This document shows positions 1 to 5,708 of a stretch of 9,187 nt of DNA, piece after piece. The translations under genes were made by a program, and so were the position numbers. This DNA is from Methylophaga sp. (GTDB lineage: Bacteria; Pseudomonadota; Gammaproteobacteria; Nitrosococcales; Methylophagaceae): assembly GCA_014762585.1 (NCBI GenBank), contig JABURN010000133.1, forward strand, positions 1-9,187, written 5' to 3'. The notes below the pieces were generated by a model. It saw nothing but the letters and a program-made list of their open reading frames with translations, searched no databases and was not told where the DNA came from. Numbering within the stretch: the stretch's first letter is position 1; the number at the start of each line of letters is the position of its first letter.

Positions 1-108
1 TAAAAGTGAATGTGGTCGAATGGAAGATAACAATGTCTTCACTCAGCTAACCTGCATTTGGTGTTGCTGCGAATATGACATGTCTGTTGTGCACAATGCA
101 AACAGTAT
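1..108. other. Non-coding sequence downstream of the acyltransferase gene
   Basis: This stretch lies beyond the stop codon of the PlsC-family gene. No open frame of useful length is present on either strand, and I see no GC-rich stem followed by a T-run, so no intrinsic terminator can be called. It is visibly richer in A+T than the flanking coding DNA. It holds two short perfect palindromes two bases apart, GACATGTC at 77-84 and TTGTGCACAA at 87-96. They could be part of an operator for a gene beyond the left edge, or may be chance. Confidence 0.5.
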
Positions 109-789
109 TTAGCGTCTTAAATTAGCTGGAGCGGGTGTTTCGATTGCCTCTTGAATCTGTTCCAGACTGGTCTTGGAGGCTGGCTCAGTTATTTGCATTT
201 GAGGATGAGAAGTCAACCTGACACGGTCGGGTGTAAATGGAGCCAGAAAAACCTGGCCTTCAGCTCTGACACCATCGATGCGCACAGGATAAACCGGCGC
301 GCCGGTCCAGGCTGCGAGACGAACCACCCCACCCTTGATGGGTCTGGGCGGATCGCTGTCGAGATGAATCTTGCCGTGTGGAAACAGGGCGATGACCTCA
401 CCCTGCTCTAAAGCCCGTCTGGCGGTGCGCAGTGCCTGTTCAGGCCGGCCTTTACGATCCACCGGAATACAACCCGCCAGTTTAAATATCCAGTGTAAAA
501 CCGGACGCTGATATTCCTCGGTCGCAATCAAAAAGCGTAACGGCCGGCAGCTGGCCGCGATCAGCAATAAAGGATCCAGGCCGGACACGTGATTGGCCAC
601 CACGATGGCCGGGCCGGTCGCGGGCAAGTCAAGCTTGTGCTCAGGTTTGAGGCCGTGCAGATAGCGACATATCAAGCGGGTCCAGCCATCCAGCCAGTTC
701 ACATGGGCCCCGCCCCAGTCAGCACGGGCATGGAACAGGCCGATGCCGACCAGTAGACTGAGGCTCAGTCCTGCAATCCACCAGCCCAT
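109..789 (-). CDS. Lysophospholipid acyltransferase, PlsC/AGPAT family, with variant FPHG motif
   Basis: A 226-residue membrane-anchored acyltransferase of the PlsC family, which moves an acyl chain onto a lysophospholipid such as 1-acyl-glycerol-3-phosphate at the inner membrane. The catalytic HX4D motif is NHVSGLD (His67, Asp72). Motif II reads GCIPVDR (106-112), motif III FPHGKI (136-141), and motif IV is around APVYPVRI (164-171). Residues 1-21 form one hydrophobic anchor. The reading frame stays open upstream to 897, but that extension lies inside yciO and does not look like protein. The ATG at 789 comes one base after the yciO stop, preceded by AGGG, so translation is probably coupled. 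The family's usual FPEG is FPHG here: the acidic residue linked to glycerophosphate binding is His, so the acceptor may not be the standard PlsC substrate. It is a little shorter than E. coli PlsC, which argues for an accessory acyltransferase. Confidence 0.88.
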   Translation of the reverse strand: MGWWIAGLSLSLLVGIGLFHARADWGGAHVNWLDGWTRLICRYLHGLKPEHKLDLPATGPAIVVANHVSGLDPLLLIAASCRPLRFLIATEEYQRPVLHWIFKLAGCIPVDRKGRPEQALRTARRALEQGEVIALFPHGKIHLDSDPPRPIKGGVVRLAAWTGAPVYPVRIDGVRAEGQVFLAPFTPDRVRLTSHPQMQITEPASKTSLEQIQEAIETPAPANLRR

Positions 790-790
790 A

Positions 791-1414
791 TCAGCCCTGG
801 AACGGGGCAGGGTCTCCCATGCCGATACGAACCACTTCCGGCAAGTCGTCGATGAATTCCACCACCGTAGTCGGCTCGGCGCCACAGGCACCGCCATCTA
901 TAATCAGGTCAACCTGTTTACCGATCGCTTCTTCGATATCCATCGCCTCAGTCATCGGCATCTCATCACCGGGCAGAATCAGCGTTGAACTCATCAGGGG
1001 CTCGTTCAGTTCTTCCAGTAAGGCCAATGCAATCGGATGGGTTGGAATGCGGAGACCAATCGATTTTTTCTTGGCGTGCTTGAGACGACGCGGAACCTCT
1101 TTGGTAGCCGGCAGAATAAAGGTATAGGGGCCGGGCGTGTAGGCCTTGAGCAGCCGGAACACGGCATTGTTGAATCTCGCGTAGGTCGACAACTCAGACA
1201 GATCGCGGCAAACCAGCGTAAAGTTATGGTCGGAATCCAGATCCCGCAGCCGGCGGATCCGTTCCATCGCATTCTTGTCCCCGATATAACAGCCCAGCGC
1301 ATAACCGGAGTCGGTGGGATAGACCACCAGGCCGCCATCACGGATGATTTTGCAGGCCTGTTTAATCAGGCGAAGTTGCGGGTTTTCAGGATGGATCTGG
1401 AAATACTGACTCAT
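791..1414 (-). CDS. yciO: YciO, Sua5/YrdC/YciO-family protein
   Basis: A 207-residue cytoplasmic protein with the YrdC fold, colinear with E. coli YciO from the first residue (MSQYFQIHPENPQ). It shows the family blocks YPTDSGYALG (32-41), a HNFTLVCRDLSELSTYA stretch (63-79), PGPYTFIL (94-101) and the C-terminal PTTVVEFID and VVRIGMGD segments. TsaC/Sua5 relatives make threonylcarbamoyl-AMP for the t6A modification of tRNA. At the place where TsaC carries its STSAN signature, this protein has SSTLILPGDE (142-151), which is typical of YciO, so it should be treated as the paralogue and not as the essential TsaC. It is the second gene of the rnm operon, 43 bases after rnm, and the start at 1414 is preceded by a purine-rich GAGAGAGAC ribosome-binding region. 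The physiological role of YciO is not settled. Confidence 0.93.
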   Translation of the reverse strand: MSQYFQIHPENPQLRLIKQACKIIRDGGLVVYPTDSGYALGCYIGDKNAMERIRRLRDLDSDHNFTLVCRDLSELSTYARFNNAVFRLLKAYTPGPYTFILPATKEVPRRLKHAKKKSIGLRIPTHPIALALLEELNEPLMSSTLILPGDEMPMTEAMDIEEAIGKQVDLIIDGGACGAEPTTVVEFIDDLPEVVRIGMGDPAPFQG

Positions 1415-1457
1415 GTCTCTCTCTTTTTTCTTGTTGTTGTAGCGACAGCCTGCCCGC

Positions 1458-2297
1458 TTATTGCCACTGCGTCCATACCGGTGTCACAAAAGGTGGCATT
1501 GTCGTCATTTTACCCAGCTCAATCCAGTTATTGTCCGGGCTGTGAAAATCAGAACCACAGGAAGCCAACAGCTCGAACTCTTCCGCCAGTTTAGCCATGA
1601 CCCGCACTTCTTCGGGATGCTGGTTACCGGAGGAGACTTCAATCGCCTCACCGCCCAAAGATTTGAATTCAGCGACCAGCCGCCGACGCTTGCTGTTGGT
1701 CATTTTATAACGGGCGGGGTGGGCAATCACCGCCTGTCCCCCCGCTTCACGGATCCAAGTCACCGCCTGCTCCAGCGTCGCCCAGTCGCCGCTGACATAA
1801 CCGGGTTTGTTTTTGACCAGAAAGCGATTGAAGACATCTTTCATATCCCTGGCGTGGCCTTTTTCAACCAGGAAGCGTGCAAAGTGCAGCCTTCCCAGCA
1901 TGGTCTCGGAGGCATACTGAGCAGCGCCTTCCAACGCACCGGGAATACCGGCTTTCTCCAGCTTGTCAGCAATTTTCCTGGCACGTTCGCGACGATAGTC
2001 ACGTAATGCACCGAGGCCTGACTGCAGAGCCTGGTTTTGCTGATCCAGTTGCAGACCGACGATGTGTACCGTCGCCCCATGCCAACTGACGGAGACTTCG
2101 ACACCGGGAATCAGCGTGATGCCATATTGCTCAGCCGCTGTGCTTGCTTCATCCAGTCCTTCTGTCCCGTCATGGTCGGTCAGGGCCAGATGTGTCACCC
2201 CCTGCTCGCTGGCGCGGGCCACCAGTTGTGTCGGGGTTAAGGAACCGTCCGATGCGGTTGAATGCGTATGTAGGTCGTACTGGGTCATAGCTGACAT
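1458..2297 (-). CDS. rnm: RNase AM / PHP-domain nucleoside bisphosphate phosphatase
   Basis: A 279-residue PHP-superfamily phosphoesterase, orthologous to E. coli RNase AM (Rnm, formerly YciV/TrpH). Family members hydrolyse 3',5'-nucleoside bisphosphates such as pAp, and the E. coli enzyme trims rRNA 5' ends as a 5'-to-3' exonuclease. The full metal-site set is visible: HTH (10-12) with Asp17, DHD (41-43), Glu67 in PGVEVS, His78, His138, His193 in AHPARY, and GSDFH with Asp250 and His252. The stretch IPGALEGA (118-125) is identical in E. coli. Two ATGs compete, 2297 and 2288; neither has a clear Shine-Dalgarno sequence, and the PHP block begins so close to the N-terminus that both are possible. 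It is the first gene of a minus-strand operon with yciO and the acyltransferase, diverging from yciB. Linkage to yciO is common in gammaproteobacteria. Confidence 0.94.
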   Translation of the reverse strand: MSAMTQYDLHTHSTASDGSLTPTQLVARASEQGVTHLALTDHDGTEGLDEASTAAEQYGITLIPGVEVSVSWHGATVHIVGLQLDQQNQALQSGLGALRDYRRERARKIADKLEKAGIPGALEGAAQYASETMLGRLHFARFLVEKGHARDMKDVFNRFLVKNKPGYVSGDWATLEQAVTWIREAGGQAVIAHPARYKMTNSKRRRLVAEFKSLGGEAIEVSSGNQHPEEVRVMAKLAEEFELLASCGSDFHSPDNNWIELGKMTTMPPFVTPVWTQWQ

Positions 2298-2326
2298 TTT
2301 ACGATAGAATGTTTCTGTTCTCTAAT
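2298..2326 (+). promoter_or_regulatory. Candidate sigma70-type promoter for yciB in a 43-bp divergent spacer
   Basis: The whole gap between the rnm and yciB start codons is 43 bp (2298-2340). On the plus strand, TTTACG (2298-2303, 4 of 6 consensus) and TCTAAT (2321-2326, 5 of 6) are separated by exactly 17 bases. Initiation about seven bases after the -10 would leave a leader of only about 8 nucleotides before the yciB ATG, which fits the lack of a Shine-Dalgarno sequence there. The -35 element touches the rnm start codon. I could not find an equally good promoter for rnm on the other strand; TATCGT (2301-2306) is the best -10 candidate, with a poor -35. Confidence 0.4.
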
Positions 2327-2340
2327 TAACTGAATTCTCA

Positions 2341-2919
2341 ATGAAACTGTTTTTTGATTTTTTACCGATTGTGCTGTTTTTTGTCACCTACAAACTCGGT
2401 GGTGGCGAATACAGTTTCAATGGTGAAATGGTGCAGGTAGACGGCATTTATGCTGCAACTGCCGTGATGATTGTCGCGACCCTGTTCCAGGTCAGTTTCA
2501 CCTGGCTGCGACACCGAACTGTTGAGCGTGCCCACCTTGTCACTCTGGTGCTGGTGATAGTGCTGGGTGGCCTGACGCTGTGGCTGCAAAACCCCGATTT
2601 CATCAAATGGAAACCAACCGCGGTAAACTGGCTGTTCGCGCTGGTCTTTATCGGTGCCTACCTGTTCACCGATAAGTCGCTGCTGGAGAGAATGATGGCC
2701 CAGCATATCCAGTTGCCCAATAAAGTCTGGTCCAGGCTTAATATGGCCTGGATTCTGTTTTTTGTCGGTTCCGGCCTGGCCAACCTCTATGTCGCCTTTA
2801 ATTATGACGAAGCGACCTGGGTGAATTTCAAACTGTTTGGCATGCTGGGCCTGACCATTGTATTTATCATTGCTCAGTCGGTTTATCTTGCACGTCACGC
2901 GACTGAAGTACCCAAGTAG
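2341..2919 (+). CDS. yciB: YciB / IspZ family inner-membrane protein
   Basis: A 192-residue polytopic inner-membrane protein, homologous to E. coli YciB (also called intracellular septation protein A/IspZ), which has been linked to cell-envelope integrity and division. Hydrophobic segments lie near residues 3-18, 36-55, 65-82, 94-110, 133-153 and 162-184. Diagnostic blocks match the family: [10 protein letters not shown] at the start, GIYAATA (35-41), LGGLTL (75-80), FIKWKPT (87-93), [13 protein letters not shown] (125-137) and FKLFG (163-167). The loop after segment 1 (about residues 19-34) is longer than in E. coli and resembles the Pseudomonas form. It is the first gene of the plus-strand operon. 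The start codon has no recognisable Shine-Dalgarno sequence and lies just downstream of the candidate promoter at 2298-2326. Confidence 0.93.
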   Translation: MKLFFDFLPIVLFFVTYKLGGGEYSFNGEMVQVDGIYAATAVMIVATLFQVSFTWLRHRTVERAHLVTLVLVIVLGGLTLWLQNPDFIKWKPTAVNWLFALVFIGAYLFTDKSLLERMMAQHIQLPNKVWSRLNMAWILFFVGSGLANLYVAFNYDEATWVNFKLFGMLGLTIVFIIAQSVYLARHATEVPK

Positions 2920-2927
2920 GACCTATC

Positions 2928-3233
2928 ATGCCCATGCTTTATGCGATCATCAGTGAAGACAAACCTGGCAGCCTGCCCCGCCGTCTTGAAGCAAGACCGG
3001 CACACCTGGAAAGATTAAAAGCCCTGCAGGATGAAGGCCGCTTAATTCTGGCCGGCCCGCACCCTGCTGTCGACAGTGAAGACCCGGGCCAGGATGGTTT
3101 CACTGGCAGTCTGGTGGTGGCCGAATTTGCCGATCTGGCTGCTGCCGAAACCTGGGCCCAGGCAGACCCTTATATCGATGCTGATGTCTACGCCAATGTC
3201 ACCGTCAAACCATTCAAGAAAGTGTTGCCATGA
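2928..3233 (+). CDS. yciI: YciI-family protein
   Basis: A 101-residue cytoplasmic protein of the YciI family (ferredoxin-like alpha/beta fold), colinear with E. coli YciI: RPAHLERL (23-30), DEGRLI (35-40), AGPHPAVDS (42-50), GFTGS (57-61) and the C-terminal VKPFKKV (93-99). His26 and Asp35 are the conserved His/Asp pair thought to form the active site in this family; the natural substrate is unknown. The start at 2928 is supported by AGGA six bases upstream, which overlaps the yciB stop. An ATG two codons later (2934) aligns with the E. coli start but is too far from that site. It follows yciB by 8 bases, and its last codons overlap the next gene by ATGA, so the three genes are translationally linked. 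Confidence 0.93.
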   Translation: MPMLYAIISEDKPGSLPRRLEARPAHLERLKALQDEGRLILAGPHPAVDSEDPGQDGFTGSLVVAEFADLAAAETWAQADPYIDADVYANVTVKPFKKVLP

Positions 3234-3499
3234 GTACCGTCGATGCCATTGAACGGGCGCTGCAGACACTCGCGCCGGAACTGATTGAAATTGAAGATGA
3301 CAGTGCCAGCCATGCCGGACATGCCGGTAACACCGGTGGAGGTCATTACAACCTGCTAATTGTCAGCGAGGCTTTTGAGGGCTTATCGCTGATTCAACGG
3401 CACAAGCTGGTTTACACGGAAGTAGGCGATTTGATGCAAAGCCGGATCCACGCACTCAGCATCCGTGCCAAAACGCCAGCCGAGTTTCACCGCTCCTAA
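3230..3499 (+). CDS. BolA-family protein
   Basis: An 89-residue BolA-like protein. BolA proteins pair with monothiol glutaredoxins to bind [2Fe-2S] clusters and act in iron-sulfur handling, and E. coli BolA also affects cell shape and transcription. The conserved core is present: a His/Gly-rich loop SHAGHAG (27-33) followed by [16 protein letters not shown] (36-51), [13 protein letters not shown] (57-69) and [14 protein letters not shown] (73-86), with the near-invariant C-terminal His74. His28 and His31 in the loop could be cluster ligands; no cysteine is present, so any cluster would have to be held by His together with the glutaredoxin partner. The start codon lies inside the end of yciI (ATGA overlap). 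Which BolA subgroup it belongs to cannot be settled by eye, so no symbol is given. Confidence 0.92.
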   Translation: MSTVDAIERALQTLAPELIEIEDDSASHAGHAGNTGGGHYNLLIVSEAFEGLSLIQRHKLVYTEVGDLMQSRIHALSIRAKTPAEFHRS

Positions 3500-3507
3500 A
3501 CTCACTT

Positions 3508-5700
3508 ATGGCCGAACTTCCTGACCGTAAGCAGCAAAACCAGGCATTTCTGCAGGAGTTGGAAAGGCAACGGCTGAATAAAGACTGCCTCCGTATCATC
3601 GATCTCCGCGGTAAAGTGCCCGGTGAGTGTCAGGCCTATGAATTTGGTGGCCGCGTGCATTATCTGGATGACCGCGCTTATCTGTTGGTCAAACAACTGA
3701 TGAGCCGCTTTGACGGTCGCTACACGGTGGGCGTCTTCGAGGCTCTGTTCAAAGCGTTGAAACAACTGACGCCCAGCCAGGAATCGACAACCGGGCCTGA
3801 ACAGGAGCCTCCAAGACTGTCTCTGGATAAAGCGATTGAGCGAAGTGAAGCCCGAATTGTCTACAGTACGCCGGTAGAACTTCGGCTTGATGATGTGCTT
3901 TACCATGGCCACACCATTGATATCGCTCTGAATGCGATTCGCGTCTCCCTGCGTCGCAGTTATTCGCTGCAACTGCAGGATGAGTTATCAGTCAGCTTTA
4001 TCGATTTTCAGCAGCATAACGGGGAGCTGTTTGACCCTCTCCACTATCGGGTCATCAAACTGGAGCATGACAGTCATCACACCACAGCGGTATTAAGCCG
4101 TGTGAGTGATGATCAGGATGAATTTGCAAACTGGCTGCAGCAGTGGCTGGAATCGCAGGCTGGCCAGCGTCAACAGGATGTCGATAATGAGATTATCAAC
4201 CTGCAGGGCCGTTTTTATCAGCGTCTGTGGATGACCCGGTTGAGCGCCCCCATCCTGTGGCTGGGTGAGGCCGATAGCCCGGAGCCACTGCTCGCTTTTC
4301 ATTTGATGCCACCGGCACGGGAAACGCTGGCAGGCTGGCAAGAATCACAGACCGACTGGCTGCAAAAACTGCCGTTAATGCCCCTGGCAAAAGGTGCCGC
4401 TGCGGTTATCACCGCTTTTGATCAGCAACAGAGCTTCAGTGCCCCTCTGGCTCAAACCGATGCGGTCAGAAAACTCCTCAACTGGCACCTGGCGCAACCA
4501 GCCAGCCGCCTGCTGTTACTGCAGGCCAGCGCGGTCAGCATCGACAAATCGGCAGCCCAGTCTGCTGCGGCTGATATTGCCGAAGTGGATCAGGAGCTAA
4601 GCCGGCAGTGCCTGTACCGTGCCGGCCGGATTCAACGCCGGGTGAGCGTCACCGATCTGCAACCGGCCATGCAGCACATCATGCCGGGCGACAAGGTGAG
4701 CGCCACACAACTCAACAATCTGCAGACACTCAGACTGTTTATCGATAACGCCAGTCTCACGCCGGAAACGCTGGATGCCTATATCCAGCGAGACAAGGCC
4801 CGTTATTACATCCGTACACCGGTGACAGTCAGAGCCGGTGAGCAGCAGTGGTCCATTAATACCCTGGATGCCTCTGCCGATGGCCTGGCGATCAGTTTGC
4901 CGGCGGACAGCGGTATCAGGATGAACCAACGCCTGCTGATAGATTTCGAGCGCTGGCAGACCCTGACCGATAAAATCAAACTAAGCGCCATTCCCTACGA
5001 AGTCAGAAATACACTTTACTGGCAGGGCTCGCTGAGACTGGGCCTGCAGAGGGTAAAAAACAACTGCCCGGAAAGCCTGAACCAGTTTTTTGACTGGGTC
5101 ATAAAAAAGAATCAGGAAAAACTCAACGCCAATAGAGATGACAAGATCAAAACCGCGCAGAGCCGTCTCTACAGTCAGATGCTAATGCCGACTTTGGAGA
5201 CTATCCCCCTGTTTCTGGGGTTTGACGGCGAAGGTCAACGACATATTCAGCTTGTCGGGCAGACGCAGGCCAACCATGCTGCTACAGAGCATGGCTTATG
5301 GCAGACACTGAACTCAGAACCATTAAGACTGGCCGAGCAATTGAAACAGCTGAATAACAGCCAGTCCGGTTGCATCAGCACTGCCTTGTATGCTTATAAA
5401 ACTCAGAATGAGCAATGGATATTGGCTTTTGAAGAAGACTTTCTGAACGCGCGTGACAAAGCGCTGTTTATCCAGCGTGGACTGGCGGCCAGCAATTTCA
5501 AAGTCTTTACAGCACAATTAACAGCCATTAAAAATCAGGATGCTGAACAGCAAGCTGATTTAATGACAGAGTTGCTACAATGGCGGCCACAGCGGGCGCA
5601 CAAGGTGGCAAGTATTCGCCAGCAGCTCAGTCATTTGCTGGGGCTGCTGGAACTGACCGATATCACGGCGGTGATAACGGCCTTTTACCGGCGGTCCTGA
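3508..5700 (+). CDS. Large PilZ-domain protein with duplicated PilZ module, putative cyclic-di-GMP effector
   Basis: A 730-residue soluble-looking protein with no signal peptide or membrane segment. Residues about 427-530 form a PilZ domain with a complete cyclic-di-GMP signature: RxxxR as R432-Y-Y-I-R436 and DxSxxG as DASADG (454-459). Residues about 111-210 align to it without gaps at first, but with key residues lost. The module after each PilZ domain also repeats: an (I)-x3-Q-x-R-x-Y-x2-x-x-M-x2-L core at about 229-245 and 547-563, each followed by a hydrophobic strand ending LG (253 and 571). Residues 1-105 and the last 150 or so have no motif I recognise. Long gammaproteobacterial PilZ proteins of this kind exist, with roles in motility or surface life in some species; this one's target is unknown. 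It follows bolA by 8 bases without a clear ribosome-binding site, so it is probably translated by coupling. Confidence 0.85.
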   Translation: MAELPDRKQQNQAFLQELERQRLNKDCLRIIDLRGKVPGECQAYEFGGRVHYLDDRAYLLVKQLMSRFDGRYTVGVFEALFKALKQLTPSQESTTGPEQEPPRLSLDKAIERSEARIVYSTPVELRLDDVLYHGHTIDIALNAIRVSLRRSYSLQLQDELSVSFIDFQQHNGELFDPLHYRVIKLEHDSHHTTAVLSRVSDDQDEFANWLQQWLESQAGQRQQDVDNEIINLQGRFYQRLWMTRLSAPILWLGEADSPEPLLAFHLMPPARETLAGWQESQTDWLQKLPLMPLAKGAAAVITAFDQQQSFSAPLAQTDAVRKLLNWHLAQPASRLLLLQASAVSIDKSAAQSAAADIAEVDQELSRQCLYRAGRIQRRVSVTDLQPAMQHIMPGDKVSATQLNNLQTLRLFIDNASLTPETLDAYIQRDKARYYIRTPVTVRAGEQQWSINTLDASADGLAISLPADSGIRMNQRLLIDFERWQTLTDKIKLSAIPYEVRNTLYWQGSLRLGLQRVKNNCPESLNQFFDWVIKKNQEKLNANRDDKIKTAQSRLYSQMLMPTLETIPLFLGFDGEGQRHIQLVGQTQANHAATEHGLWQTLNSEPLRLAEQLKQLNNSQSGCISTALYAYKTQNEQWILAFEEDFLNARDKALFIQRGLAASNFKVFTAQLTAIKNQDAEQQADLMTELLQWRPQRAHKVASIRQQLSHLLGLLELTDITAVITAFYRRS
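3838..4266 (+). repeat. First copy of the internal PilZ module, degenerate
   Basis: Encodes residues 111-253 of the large PilZ protein. Aligned with the second copy at an offset of 316 residues, R116-I-V-Y-S120 stands where R432-Y-Y-I-R436 is, and D138-I-A-L-N-A143 stands where the DASADG motif is. The second Arg, the Ser and the Gly of the signature are therefore Ser, Ala and Ala. Cyclic-di-GMP binding by this copy is unlikely. The off-register string RSEAR (112-116) resembles RxxxR but aligns with R428-DKA-R432, not with the ligand-binding pair. Confidence 0.65.
4786..5220 (+). repeat. Second copy of the internal PilZ module, intact signature
   Basis: Encodes residues 427-571. Positions shared with the first copy include A431/A115, R432/R116, T437-P438/T121-P122, V439/V123, R442/R126, D454/D138, S463-L464/S147-L148, F480/F164, Y497/Y180, W530/W213, Y555/Y237, M560/M242, L563/L245 and G571/G253. 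The offset drifts only from 316 to 318, so there are few insertions across about 140 residues. This copy keeps RxxxR and DxSxxG and is the probable cyclic-di-GMP site. Confidence 0.7.
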
Positions 5701-5708
5701 GCCTCAGG
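5696..5708. other. Short inverted repeat spanning two convergent stop codons
   Basis: CCTGA (5696-5700), GCC, TCAGG (5704-5708) form a perfect 5-bp stem with a 3-base loop. The TGA stop of the PilZ gene (5698-5700) and the TGA stop of pmbA (complement of 5704-5706) occupy the two arms symmetrically. No T-run follows on either side, so it does not meet the usual definition of an intrinsic terminator and may be too short to act. There is no other room between the genes for one. Confidence 0.35.

Noticed and set aside
790..897. N-terminal extension of the acyltransferase frame (start at 897)
   Set aside because: It lies wholly within yciO in another frame, is Trp/Ser/Arg-rich and precedes the natural hydrophobic anchor. 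The ATG at 789, just after the yciO stop, explains the gene better.
1037..1594. 185-residue plus-strand open frame across yciO and the end of rnm
   Set aside because: It covers two well-recognised minus-strand genes and the gap between them, with no domain or ribosome-binding site of its own.
2362..2898. 178-residue minus-strand open frame antisense to yciB
   Set aside because: YciB is unambiguous on the other strand. The antisense product is Gln/His-rich with no family likeness.
3841..3855. RSEAR (residues 112-116) as a second cyclic-di-GMP RxxxR motif
   Set aside because: Aligned to the second PilZ copy, it falls on R428-R432, not on the ligand pair R432-R436, and the downstream DxSxxG is lost. 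It is off-register.
5203..5222. CCCC-TGTTTCT-GGGG-TTT as a possible terminator inside the PilZ gene
   Set aside because: The stem is only four pairs, is followed by just three T residues, and lies inside an intact coding frame.
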